Origin: Flexithrix dorotheae DSM 6795
GTDB taxonomy: Bacteria; Bacteroidota; Bacteroidia; Cytophagales; Flammeovirgaceae
DNA: 48,032 nucleotides
Direction of reading: 5' to 3'
Assembly: GCF_000379765.1 (NCBI RefSeq)
Contig: NZ_KB903455.1
Location: forward strand, 1 to 48,032
Part shown: piece after piece, positions 25,343 through 33,219 of the stretch
Layout: every line of letters begins with the position of its first letter
Numbering within the stretch: position 1 is the first letter of the stretch
Program-made: the position numbers and the translations under genes
Notes under the pieces: model-generated
What the model was told of the DNA's origin: nothing
What the model saw: only the letters and a program-made list of their open reading frames with translations
The model's database searches: none

Positions 25343-28108
25343 ATGAAAGAACCTCAGCGGATAATTAAATATTTGAGAGAGTGCTACATTGCCGACCAGC
25401 GAGAGCAAACGATATGGAATATCTTCGATAAAAAAATTGAAGAAAGGTATTTCATGAAGGAAAAGGAAGAACTGGTTAATGGTTTTTTCCCTAAGGTTTA
25501 TATTGAGGATAGAAAGGCGATTAAAATTTCAAAGATTTTAAAGTTATACCGGAAGGAAAAAAAGCTTTATTACTATTCATTTTTCATTGCAGGCAAAACA
25601 GGCTCTGAACTTCCGGGGAGACAAAATATTTGTGCGCCTTTATTCTATTATCCAGCCCAAATTACTCAAAATGAGGAGTTTTATTATGTCAATATTGATT
25701 TTAAAAATAGAAAGGTCAATCTTCCTCTTTTAAGTTTTTTGAGCGATAAACAGGAAGATATTTCTATTGAAAATTTTTTGAAAGAAATACCCAAACAGGA
25801 AATTACTTTTGAAAACATAGGAATCCTGGTGGCTGAACTGAAAAAGTTATTGCCTCAGGTAGATTTTGAAGAATCTCTGCTTTATCCATCCTTGGTCAGT
25901 AATTCCAAACTTCAGGCGGCAAAGCGGGGGAGTGCACTGAAATTCTTTCCAGCCAGTGTAGTGGGTATTCAGGGTTCTTCACGTGATACCAGAGGCGTAT
26001 TAAATGAATTGCAGGCACTTTCCCAAACGGATAAATTATCATCCCCATTAAGAGAAGTTTTAGGAGAAACAAGCATAGGATTAGGCTCAAATCATAAGAA
26101 TGGAAATGTGGAAAAAATTCTTTTCCCCGGAGTGCTTAGTAATGCCCAAAATAAAATCTTAGCCTCAGCTCAAAAAAATACCCTCAACCTGATAATCGGC
26201 CCGCCCGGCACTGGAAAATCTTATACAATTTCTGCTTTGGCTATCGACCATATCAGGAGAGGGAAGTCTGTGCTGATTGCCTCCAGAATGGATCATGCAG
26301 TGGATGTGATTGGTAATATCATCCAGAATAACCTTGGGCTGGATGGCTGTGTGATGCGGGCAGGCAGGAGTGTTTATCTGAAAGACTTAAAACAATTTCT
26401 TCAGAACCTGCTTTCAGGAATCTCCAAAATGGCAGAAATAAAGGCCCTTGAAAAGGGGATATATAAAGCAAATAAAGAACTGAAAAATATAGACAGGGAG
26501 ATTGAACAGCTGGAAAAAACCTTTACCAGAAGATCGAAAAGGGAATTGAAATGGACCCATTTTATTACCAATCGGTCAACCAATGAAAATTTCCTAATTC
26601 GTTTCATTAATAATATCAGGAATACGCTCATTGAAAATGGTATAAAAAAATCTCACCCCCTATGGGAATCTATTTTATCCATAGAAAACTTATTGGAAAA
26701 AAGGAGTGCGCTGATTTCTGGCCTTTTGAAAAGTAGTTACCAGAAAAATTTAAACAAATGTGTAAGGAACCACCGGAATCAGTTGAATACCTTTCTGAGT
26801 GCCATTCGGGCAAGAACGGATGGAAAGCAGGAAGATTTGATGAAAACCATAAACTTTAGCACTATTCTGGAAGCTTTTCCGGTGTGGCTTGTCAATTTGG
26901 CTGATGTTTATGATGTGTTGCCAATGCATAAAGAATTGTTCGATCTGGCCATAATTGATGAGGCTACCCAATGTGATATTCCTTCCTGTTTGCCCATTTT
27001 CCAACGGGCCAAAAAAGTGGTAATTACAGGGGACCCTCACCAACTGAGACATGTTTCATTTTTAGCCAGGACAAGGCAAACTCATTTGGCTGAAAAACAC
27101 AAATTGTCTTTTCCACAAACAGAAAGGTTCAATTACAGAGAAAAAAGTGTACTTGATCTGGTCAATGAAGTAATCAGTAATCAGGAACAGGTGGTGATGT
27201 TGGATGAGCATTATAGAAGTTTGCCTGGAATTATTTCCTATAGCAATCAGACTTTTTATAATAATGCTTTGCATGTCATGACACAATCACCTATTTCCGA
27301 AAAGAAAAATCCGGTTGAGGTGATTCAATTGGACGGAAAAAGGGAAAAAAGAGGAGTGAATGTAACAGAAGCCAACTGGATACTGGCCAGGGTGCAAAAA
27401 ATAATTGATCAGGAGGATCACCTGAGTAAAAAAGTCTGTCATTCCATAGGTATTTTATCACCTTTCCGGGATCAGGTAGATTACATTGCAAATTTGTTCC
27501 ACAAGAACCTCCAGATTAATGAAATGGAAAAGCATGAAATTGCCATTGGCACAGCCCACTCTTTCCAGGGAGAAGAGCGCGATATGATGTTTTTATCCTT
27601 TGTATTTGATGAAACAGCCAGTGGAGGTACTTTTACCCATTTAAATAAGGATGATATTTTCAATGTGGCTGTTACCCGTGCAAGGGTTAAGCAGTTTGTG
27701 GTTATTTCAACTTCACCTGAGCAAATTCCTGCAAACAGCCACCTGAAAAAATATCTTGAACATGCATCTTATTTTGGAAAAAATGGAGACTCAGAAAAAT
27801 TAATTGCTTCTCATTTACTTTCATGTGAATTTGCCAATGAAGTTTCAGGTTATTTTAAAAATCTTGGTTTTAATAGTTTTATAGGTTATCCAATTGCCGG
27901 ATTAAATATTGATTTGCTTCTGGAAAGAGATGGGAAATTATTAGGAATTGACCTGATTGGCTATCCCGGAGTGTATGCTCATCCTTTCGAACTGGAAAGA
28001 TATCAGATGTTGCAAAGAGCAGGCCTCCAAATTTTGCCTTTAACTTACCTCCGTTGGGAAAATCACAGACAGGAATGTTCTGAGGTTATAACCGGTTTTT
28101 TTGAGTAA
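25343..28108 (+). CDS. SF1 (Upf1/DNA2-like) helicase with C-terminal PD-(D/E)XK-like domain
   Basis: A 921-residue protein. Residues 1-260 show no recognised domain. The helicase core has Walker A GPPGTGKS (286-293), an inserted Lys/Glu-rich coiled segment (about 350-420), Walker B DEAT (539-542), motif III TGDPHQLRHVSF (Asp564), motif IV-like DEHYRSLPGIISYSN, motif V GTAHSFQGEERD and motif VI NVAVTRARVKQFVV. The last about 100 residues resemble the Vsr/DUF559-type nuclease fold: NIDLLLERDGKLLGIDLIGYPG then ERYQMLQRAGLQILPLTYLRW. The usual IExDG motif is here Asp870-Leu-Ile, so the nuclease may be inactive. Proteins of this layout act in DNA repair, RNA processing or phage defence; which applies is unknown. 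It is probably co-transcribed with the metalloprotease. Confidence 0.85.
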   Translation: MKEPQRIIKYLRECYIADQREQTIWNIFDKKIEERYFMKEKEELVNGFFPKVYIEDRKAIKISKILKLYRKEKKLYYYSFFIAGKTGSELPGRQNICAPLFYYPAQITQNEEFYYVNIDFKNRKVNLPLLSFLSDKQEDISIENFLKEIPKQEITFENIGILVAELKKLLPQVDFEESLLYPSLVSNSKLQAAKRGSALKFFPASVVGIQGSSRDTRGVLNELQALSQTDKLSSPLREVLGETSIGLGSNHKNGNVEKILFPGVLSNAQNKILASAQKNTLNLIIGPPGTGKSYTISALAIDHIRRGKSVLIASRMDHAVDVIGNIIQNNLGLDGCVMRAGRSVYLKDLKQFLQNLLSGISKMAEIKALEKGIYKANKELKNIDREIEQLEKTFTRRSKRELKWTHFITNRSTNENFLIRFINNIRNTLIENGIKKSHPLWESILSIENLLEKRSALISGLLKSSYQKNLNKCVRNHRNQLNTFLSAIRARTDGKQEDLMKTINFSTILEAFPVWLVNLADVYDVLPMHKELFDLAIIDEATQCDIPSCLPIFQRAKKVVITGDPHQLRHVSFLARTRQTHLAEKHKLSFPQTERFNYREKSVLDLVNEVISNQEQVVMLDEHYRSLPGIISYSNQTFYNNALHVMTQSPISEKKNPVEVIQLDGKREKRGVNVTEANWILARVQKIIDQEDHLSKKVCHSIGILSPFRDQVDYIANLFHKNLQINEMEKHEIAIGTAHSFQGEERDMMFLSFVFDETASGGTFTHLNKDDIFNVAVTRARVKQFVVISTSPEQIPANSHLKKYLEHASYFGKNGDSEKLIASHLLSCEFANEVSGYFKNLGFNSFIGYPIAGLNIDLLLERDGKLLGIDLIGYPGVYAHPFELERYQMLQRAGLQILPLTYLRWENHRQECSEVITGFFE

Positions 28109-28309
28109 AACATTGGGTTTTAAGGCAGGTAAATGAATGTTCGCACAATTTTCCTTTCATAATTTTTCATTATCATCCATTCCATTACATTTAGAATTTC
28201 CGCAAAAACGAAAACAAGTGTAAATACCAAAACTTTGGATTTGAATTTGAATGTTTATAATCTCAGAACTAACAAAAACTCTAATAAACTAAACTTTAAA
28301 TTAACAGAC

Positions 28310-28462
28310 ATGAATTTTCCTCAGGAGAAAAACGATACCTTGTTAAAAGAATATTTTCAGGTAAGTTCGCAAATTTTTGCTACACAATCCAAAACGGATT
28401 TGGATCAGATCAGGAAAAAACTTTCGGATATAAAAAACTCAATAAAACAAAAAAATAACTAA
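28310..28462 (+). CDS. Small hypothetical protein (50 residues)
   Basis: A short polar frame. The start at 28310 (MNFPQEKNDTLLKEYF) is preferred; an in-frame ATG at 28235 adds 25 Asn-rich residues that look untranslated. The product is Lys/Asp/Gln-rich with two amphipathic helices (TLLKEYFQVSSQIF and LDQIRKKLSDIKNSIKQ), resembling a small coiled-coil protein. It has no signal peptide or metal motif. It sits between the helicase and a strong bidirectional terminator, so it might be a last gene of that unit, but 200 bases separate them. It is unrecognised; it could be spurious. Confidence 0.4.
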   Translation: MNFPQEKNDTLLKEYFQVSSQIFATQSKTDLDQIRKKLSDIKNSIKQKNN

Positions 28463-28578
28463 TACGGAAAAGGCTTATTAAGTTGATCAATTATTTGAGA
28501 AATCACTAACCATTAAACTTTTCCAGTAATATACTCTGTTTTTCGTTTGTTTTGTTACTACTTATATTACTTAAACAC

Positions 28579-28608
28579 AAAAGCTTTACCTGAAGAGGTA
28601 AAGCTTTT
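28579..28608 (-). terminator. Bidirectional terminator beside the CTD-protein gene
   Basis: Thirteen-base perfect stem AAAAGCTTTACCT / AGGTAAAGCTTTT (28579-28591 and 28596-28608) with a GAAG loop and a T run on the plus side. It lies 26 bases beyond the minus-strand stop codon. Confidence 0.85.
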
Positions 28609-28633
28609 TTTTGTATCCTTAAACGTCTGGAAG

Positions 28634-30544
28634 TTATTGCCTTATGAGTAATAACATGCCTTTTTTCTCCAGTTTGTCTTCTAATGTGTTTGTAGCAGAA
28701 ACTATAAAAGTATAAGGACCAGCCGGAGCATCCACACCATTAAAAGTTCCATCCCAGCCTTTTTCAATGTTTCGGCTTTCAAATAATAATTCGCCCCATC
28801 GGTTATAAATTTTCAGATTGAAGGTATCCACATAAAAACCACTCCCCTGAAAAATATCATTTAGGCCATCACCATTTGGGGTAAACGCATCTGGCAGCCT
28901 TACATCAATGTCTTCTTCAATTTCCACTATATTAGAATAGGAGATAAAAGATCTATTCCCGGGGAAACTAACCCTTACTCTGTAATACCTGCTGAGAATC
29001 TTGTCTTCCAGGTTTACAGGGTCTATGAAATCAAGTGTGTTTTTATCCAAATCCTGAGATGTGCCGATAATATTTCCTTCTCCATCTAAAAATTCCAGGG
29101 TATATTCTAAATCGGTGGTGCCTTCATAGGCTGTCCATTTCAATAAATTATCTTTATCCGCTTTTTCACCAGTGAGTACAACCGGACAGGTAGTATTTGA
29201 CCTTTCAGTCACATTCCCGCAACTATCTTCCAAAGCCACTCTGTAACAATAGCGGTTTTCATCAATATTCACCAAAGAATCCACAAAAGGACTTGGACGA
29301 TTTCCTATTTCTTCGTAAAGTCCCCCATTAACAGATCTGAGAATGGAAATCTTTTTTACTTTTATTCCCTGTGGAATATCATAAATGATAAGGATATTAT
29401 CATCCTGAACGGTACTAAATAAATTTTCCACTTCTGGCAAAGGGTCTCCGGATTTTGAAGCCACTACACATTTCGTCTGGGTTATACTTGCAGCCCCGTT
29501 TTTGAGCCTGGTGATAATCTGATAGCAATATTCTTCCAGACATTGTACAGCAGTGTCTTCATACACCAAAAAGTTGATGTTATTAAACTGGGTAACTGTA
29601 TCCCCATTTTTAACCACAAGATAAGCTTCAAAGTTTGAGAAGGAATTTGTTCTGGCCCACCTAATTCGGTTTTGACCGTTTTCCACAGCAATAGAAAGAT
29701 CGTTGGAACAAATTTCATTTGAGGTGATATTTACTTTTTCACATTGATCATATGCAGAAATTCTGTAACAAAAAGTATTATTTATAATATCTTTTCCCGG
29801 TAAGAAAATCTCAATATCTGAAGAAGAAATGGTCTGGATAGGACTAAAACCCCCTCCATTTACACTTTCTTCCAGCTGATAAAAAGTGTTTTCCTGTAAT
29901 TGTGCAAATCTGGCTATAATTTCTGTATCATTATTTACTTCTATAGCTTCAAGCTTTGGGGTGGGAATAGTAGCTAAAGGAGTGAAATCCAATTTATTTT
30001 CCCCACAAAGGTTTACATTATCATTAATGGCTTGAAAATGACCTCTCAGGGTAATTTCTTTAGTTAAATTATTGGTATAACTGTGAGAAGGATTTGTGCC
30101 TTTTGCTACTTTTTCTTCAGGACTTCCATCTCCCCAATCGATGAAGTACTCATCGTAATAGGTGTCTGTAATATTTAAAATTGCTTTAGAATTAGAACAG
30201 GCAAATACCTCAAAATCAGGGAATCTTGGTTCTATTACTTTTACATAGCTGGTATAAGTTTCTGTACCATAAAATACAATAACTTCATATGGATTTGCTT
30301 GAGGAGTATTATAAGTAAAAAAATTATCATCTCCAGGAGGATCATTTTTAAAGAAGCTATGTTTTTGATCATTTGGTCCGCAGGACTCTAAGGTCACCGT
30401 AAAGGGGGCACAGCCATAAATGGTATCTCCATCCGAACAAAAGTTATAGGTTTGTCCTTTTAAGTGATTGCTATTGAGCATGATCAGGCCAATAAAAAAT
30501 AATGTCAGTTTAAAAAAGCCAGTCCAATTAAATTTAATACCCAT
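28634..30544 (-). CDS. T9SS-secreted protein with PKD domain and gliding-motility-associated C-terminal domain
   Basis: A 636-residue secreted protein. The signal peptide spans about 1-32 (GFFKLTLFFIGLIML...KGQ). Residues about 110-165 are PKD-like (YFIDWGDGSPEEKV...HSYTNN). The middle contains several fibronectin/Ig-like modules rich in paired cysteines (NNTFCYRISAYDQCEK, EEYCYQIITRLKNG, NRYCYRVALEDSCGN). The C-terminus is a type-B T9SS sorting domain: LPDAFTPNGDGLNDIF, LKIYNRWGELLFES and GWDGTFNG...PAGPYTFIV. Type-B domains are handled by the T9SS with a PorP/SprF-like partner; none is encoded next to this gene. It is probably a cell-surface adhesin or structural protein. The SprA translocon is encoded 2.7 kb away on the other strand. 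Confidence 0.92.
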   Translation of the reverse strand: MGIKFNWTGFFKLTLFFIGLIMLNSNHLKGQTYNFCSDGDTIYGCAPFTVTLESCGPNDQKHSFFKNDPPGDDNFFTYNTPQANPYEVIVFYGTETYTSYVKVIEPRFPDFEVFACSNSKAILNITDTYYDEYFIDWGDGSPEEKVAKGTNPSHSYTNNLTKEITLRGHFQAINDNVNLCGENKLDFTPLATIPTPKLEAIEVNNDTEIIARFAQLQENTFYQLEESVNGGGFSPIQTISSSDIEIFLPGKDIINNTFCYRISAYDQCEKVNITSNEICSNDLSIAVENGQNRIRWARTNSFSNFEAYLVVKNGDTVTQFNNINFLVYEDTAVQCLEEYCYQIITRLKNGAASITQTKCVVASKSGDPLPEVENLFSTVQDDNILIIYDIPQGIKVKKISILRSVNGGLYEEIGNRPSPFVDSLVNIDENRYCYRVALEDSCGNVTERSNTTCPVVLTGEKADKDNLLKWTAYEGTTDLEYTLEFLDGEGNIIGTSQDLDKNTLDFIDPVNLEDKILSRYYRVRVSFPGNRSFISYSNIVEIEEDIDVRLPDAFTPNGDGLNDIFQGSGFYVDTFNLKIYNRWGELLFESRNIEKGWDGTFNGVDAPAGPYTFIVSATNTLEDKLEKKGMLLLIRQ

Positions 30545-30771
30545 ATAATGATTTGAAATTTTCAGATAATCGGCATGTAATCAGGGAATATTCCTGTTTC
30601 TTTGCAAATATCAAAAATGCTGATAAATATTTGTAACTTCTCAAAAAACGTGCATTTAAAGTATAAGACACTAAAAAATAGAAATTGGCTTAAACCTTTT
30701 ATTCAGTTAATTTTTATTAAAGATGCCTGGAAAGTTTTGTAAGCAATTGATTAGCACAAAAAACAATTAGA

Positions 30772-31854
30772 ATGATATTATTAAAAAATAATTTTAGCAG
30801 ACAACTTTTATTTTCATTTGTGGTCATTTTTTCTATTTGGGGATGCAGTGCCAAACAGGAAAAAGATTTAGGCTTGCTTCCTTCTGCCAAGGGAGAAGTT
30901 GGGGAAATTATTCTGGTAATAGATACGGTTAAATGGAAAGGTGCACTGGGAGATCAAATTAGGGAAACTTTCTCTCAAAAAATAGAAGGGCTGCCCCAGC
31001 CAGAGGCTATGTTTACGGTAAGGAATATTGAACCGAACAGTTTTGTGAGTTTTCTGAGGCAGCATAAGAACATAGTTATTGTGACCACCTTTGATGAAAA
31101 TACTGCCGGCTCGAGAAAGTTAAAAGAATTTTTTACTCCAGAAAGTATAGCGCAGATCAAAAATAATGAGAATTTATTTATGACCAATTCTGAAAATGAG
31201 TATGCCAAAGGGCAGCTCGTCATGAATCTTTTCTCCAGGGATGAAGCTACACTTATTAAGCATTTAAAAGAAAACAGACAAAAGATCCAGGATGTATTTA
31301 ACAATAGAGAGCGGCAAAGAGTGGCTGGAAAGCTGTTTAAGGCAAGAAAGAAGGAGTTGGAGGTTTCGCTGGCAGAGGAGCATAATTTTAAAATGATTGT
31401 TCCAGCCGGGTATAAATTTGTGCCTTTAAATACTGAAGCCGAGAATTTTGTCTGGTTAAGGTATGTGGAATACGATTATGACAAAAATATTGTCATTTCC
31501 TATAAAGACTATAAATCGGAGGAACAGTTTGAAGTTGAAAATATTTTACAATGGAGGGAGGAAATCATGAAAAAGTATACGGTTCAGGATTCCCCCGATA
31601 ATTATGTGATTAAAGAAAAACTTGTTCCTGTTTCTTCCAGAAAAGTGAATTTCAATGGAAAGTATGGTGTGGAATTAAGAGGAATATGGAGGTTAAGTGA
31701 GGCAATAGTAGGAGGTCCCTTTCTTGCCTATGTGTTTTATGATAAAGATTCAGGAAGAATATATTATCTGGAAGGTTTCCTTTCTGCTCCGGGTGTGAGG
31801 AAAAGGGAACATATGCGTGAAATGGAAGTAGTTTTGCGAAATTTCAGGGGATAA
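30772..31854 (+). CDS. DUF4837 family lipoprotein
   Basis: A 360-residue precursor with lipobox SIWGC (Cys25), followed by SAKQEKD. The mature protein matches the Bacteroidota-specific DUF4837 family: LPSAKGEVGEIILVIDTVKWKG near the start, a central RDEATLIKHLKENRQKIQDVF helix, and the C-terminal GKYGVELRGIWRLSEAIVGGPFLAYVFYDKD with LEGFLSAPG. The molecular role is unknown; the family is confined to the phylum and broadly conserved in it. It sits between the T9SS substrate gene and ruvA-sprA, and has its own terminator. Confidence 0.88.
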   Translation: MILLKNNFSRQLLFSFVVIFSIWGCSAKQEKDLGLLPSAKGEVGEIILVIDTVKWKGALGDQIRETFSQKIEGLPQPEAMFTVRNIEPNSFVSFLRQHKNIVIVTTFDENTAGSRKLKEFFTPESIAQIKNNENLFMTNSENEYAKGQLVMNLFSRDEATLIKHLKENRQKIQDVFNNRERQRVAGKLFKARKKELEVSLAEEHNFKMIVPAGYKFVPLNTEAENFVWLRYVEYDYDKNIVISYKDYKSEEQFEVENILQWREEIMKKYTVQDSPDNYVIKEKLVPVSSRKVNFNGKYGVELRGIWRLSEAIVGGPFLAYVFYDKDSGRIYYLEGFLSAPGVRKREHMREMEVVLRNFRG

Positions 31855-31895
31855 GTGAAAGATATTGTTAAAATAATTATAAAATTTATAGATTT

Positions 31896-31938
31896 GAAAC
31901 CTTTAATTTCCTTAAACAGGAGGGAATTAAAGGTTTTT
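31896..31938 (+). terminator. Terminator of the DUF4837 gene
   Basis: Stem AAACCTTTAATTTCC / GGAATTAAAGGTTT (about 31897-31911 and 31923-31936, one mismatch), followed by T residues. The remaining 31939-32268 stretch holds several GGGA/TCCC short inverted pairs but no gene or clear promoter. Confidence 0.8.
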
Positions 31939-32268
31939 TAAATTATATGGTTGGGAATTAGCAGGTTACGGATTTTTTCAAACCGGACCTTTGGAAAAGT
32001 TGTAGAACAAAGTGATTATGCTAATTGATAATACCAGATTCAATTTTTTAGGATACAAGCATTTTTTGCACTTTTAATGTCACTGCGGCTAACTAATTTG
32101 TCTTATTGTAAATCCCTTCTGGGGTTCATTTTTAGAGGGATAATCATAACTTTTTAGTCTCATGCCCGGATTTGTGCAAAAATGAATGGGAATGTCCCTT
32201 TTAGGGATATTTATTTGTAATCGGTAAATTTTTCAAAATTACTTTTTAATAATTCGTAAAGACCCAAA

Positions 32269-32865
32269 ATGTTCAATTACCTAAGTGGAAAATTAGTTGT
32301 AAAGGATCCTACCTTTGTGGTGATTGATATCGGTGGTGTTGGGTATGAAGTGAAAATTTCTCTTGGCACTTTCAGTAAAATTAAAGCATTAGAGCAATGC
32401 CAATTGTTTACCTATTTTCATGTGAAGGAGGACATGCAGGTGTTGTTTGGCTTTGTGGATGCCGAAGAAAAAGAATTGTTTATAAAATTAATTAGTATTT
32501 CAGGCATAGGGCCTTCTACGGCCCTGATGATGTTTTCTTCCCTGAGCAAGGAAGAATTGATTGAAGCGATTTCCTCTGGAAATGTGAAGACAATTCAATC
32601 AGTAAAGGGAATTGGAGCTAAAACTGCCCAAAGGGTTATTCTGGAATTGAAGGATAAGGTAACTAAATCTGGTACTGCCATCGATGGGATTCCTGGAATT
32701 GCTGCTTCTCCCTCTCAGGAAATATTACAGGAAGCAGTTGCAGCATTGGTTACATTGGGAATAGCTAAAAATGTGGCAGAGAAAAACGTTAGACTTATAC
32801 TAAAAAGGACCAACAGCCAGTTATCCTTGGAAGAAATCATCAAACTTGCCCTTAAGTCAAATTAG
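32269..32865 (+). CDS. ruvA: Holliday junction branch migration protein RuvA
   Basis: Binds four-way DNA junctions and loads RuvB. The 198 residues show the N-terminal OB fold (MFNYLSGKLVVKDPTFVVIDIGGVGYEVKIS), the tandem helix-hairpin-helix region (LIKLISISGIGPSTALMMFSSLS, IQSVKGIGAKTAQRVILELKDK), and domain III (EAVAALVTLGIAKNVAEKNVRLIL) joined by a flexible linker. A weak terminator candidate (CCGAT/ATCGG at 32954-32972 followed by T-rich sequence) separates it from sprA. ruvA upstream of sprA is an arrangement known from gliding Bacteroidota. Confidence 0.98.
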   Translation: MFNYLSGKLVVKDPTFVVIDIGGVGYEVKISLGTFSKIKALEQCQLFTYFHVKEDMQVLFGFVDAEEKELFIKLISISGIGPSTALMMFSSLSKEELIEAISSGNVKTIQSVKGIGAKTAQRVILELKDKVTKSGTAIDGIPGIAASPSQEILQEAVAALVTLGIAKNVAEKNVRLILKRTNSQLSLEEIIKLALKSN

Positions 32866-33219
32866 CCTATGAGTTAAAATTACTTTAAGTACAAAATTTT
32901 TAATTTGAGAAAAAGTGAAGGGGATTTTTGGGTGGATGAAATCATGATTTTATCCGATTTTTAAAGTATCGGCTTTAATTTTTTTAACTGAGTGTAAATT
33001 GATTTTTTAAGCATAATGAAAATTAGAGAGCCAGGATTTTTTCAGAGATAAAAGTATAATTTTTTAATTGCTTTTAATTTAGAGTAAGCTGAAAAATCTA
33101 AAAGCTGAAATACCACTAAAACCTGAATGCTAGAGGTAAATTCTCAGATTGATGTATTGCAAGTGCTTAAACTACTAAAGTTGTAGGTAATTTTAATTTT
33201 CTATCAATTCAAAACGGGT
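32866..33219 (+). promoter_or_regulatory. ruvA-sprA intergenic region with sprA promoter candidate
   Basis: Holds a weak ruvA terminator (32954-32985) and, at 33157-33183, TTG, a 16-base spacer and TAAAGTTG (seven of eight to TAnnTTTG). The latter is 37 bases before the sprA start. Nothing else is seen. Confidence 0.4.

Noticed and set aside
25343-28108. Helicase-nuclease as a confirmed anti-phage system
   Set aside because: The gene is single, lies among core genes, and its nuclease motif is altered. Defence remains possible but is not supported by context.
28235-28309. Longer start for the small ORF after the helicase
   Set aside because: The extra 25 residues are Asn/Leu-rich and resemble leader sequence; the ATG at 28310 gives a more protein-like start. 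Neither is proven.
31939-32268. Short GGGA/TCCC inverted pairs upstream of ruvA as a structured RNA
   Set aside because: The pairs are short, imperfect and have several alternative partners; no consistent fold was seen.
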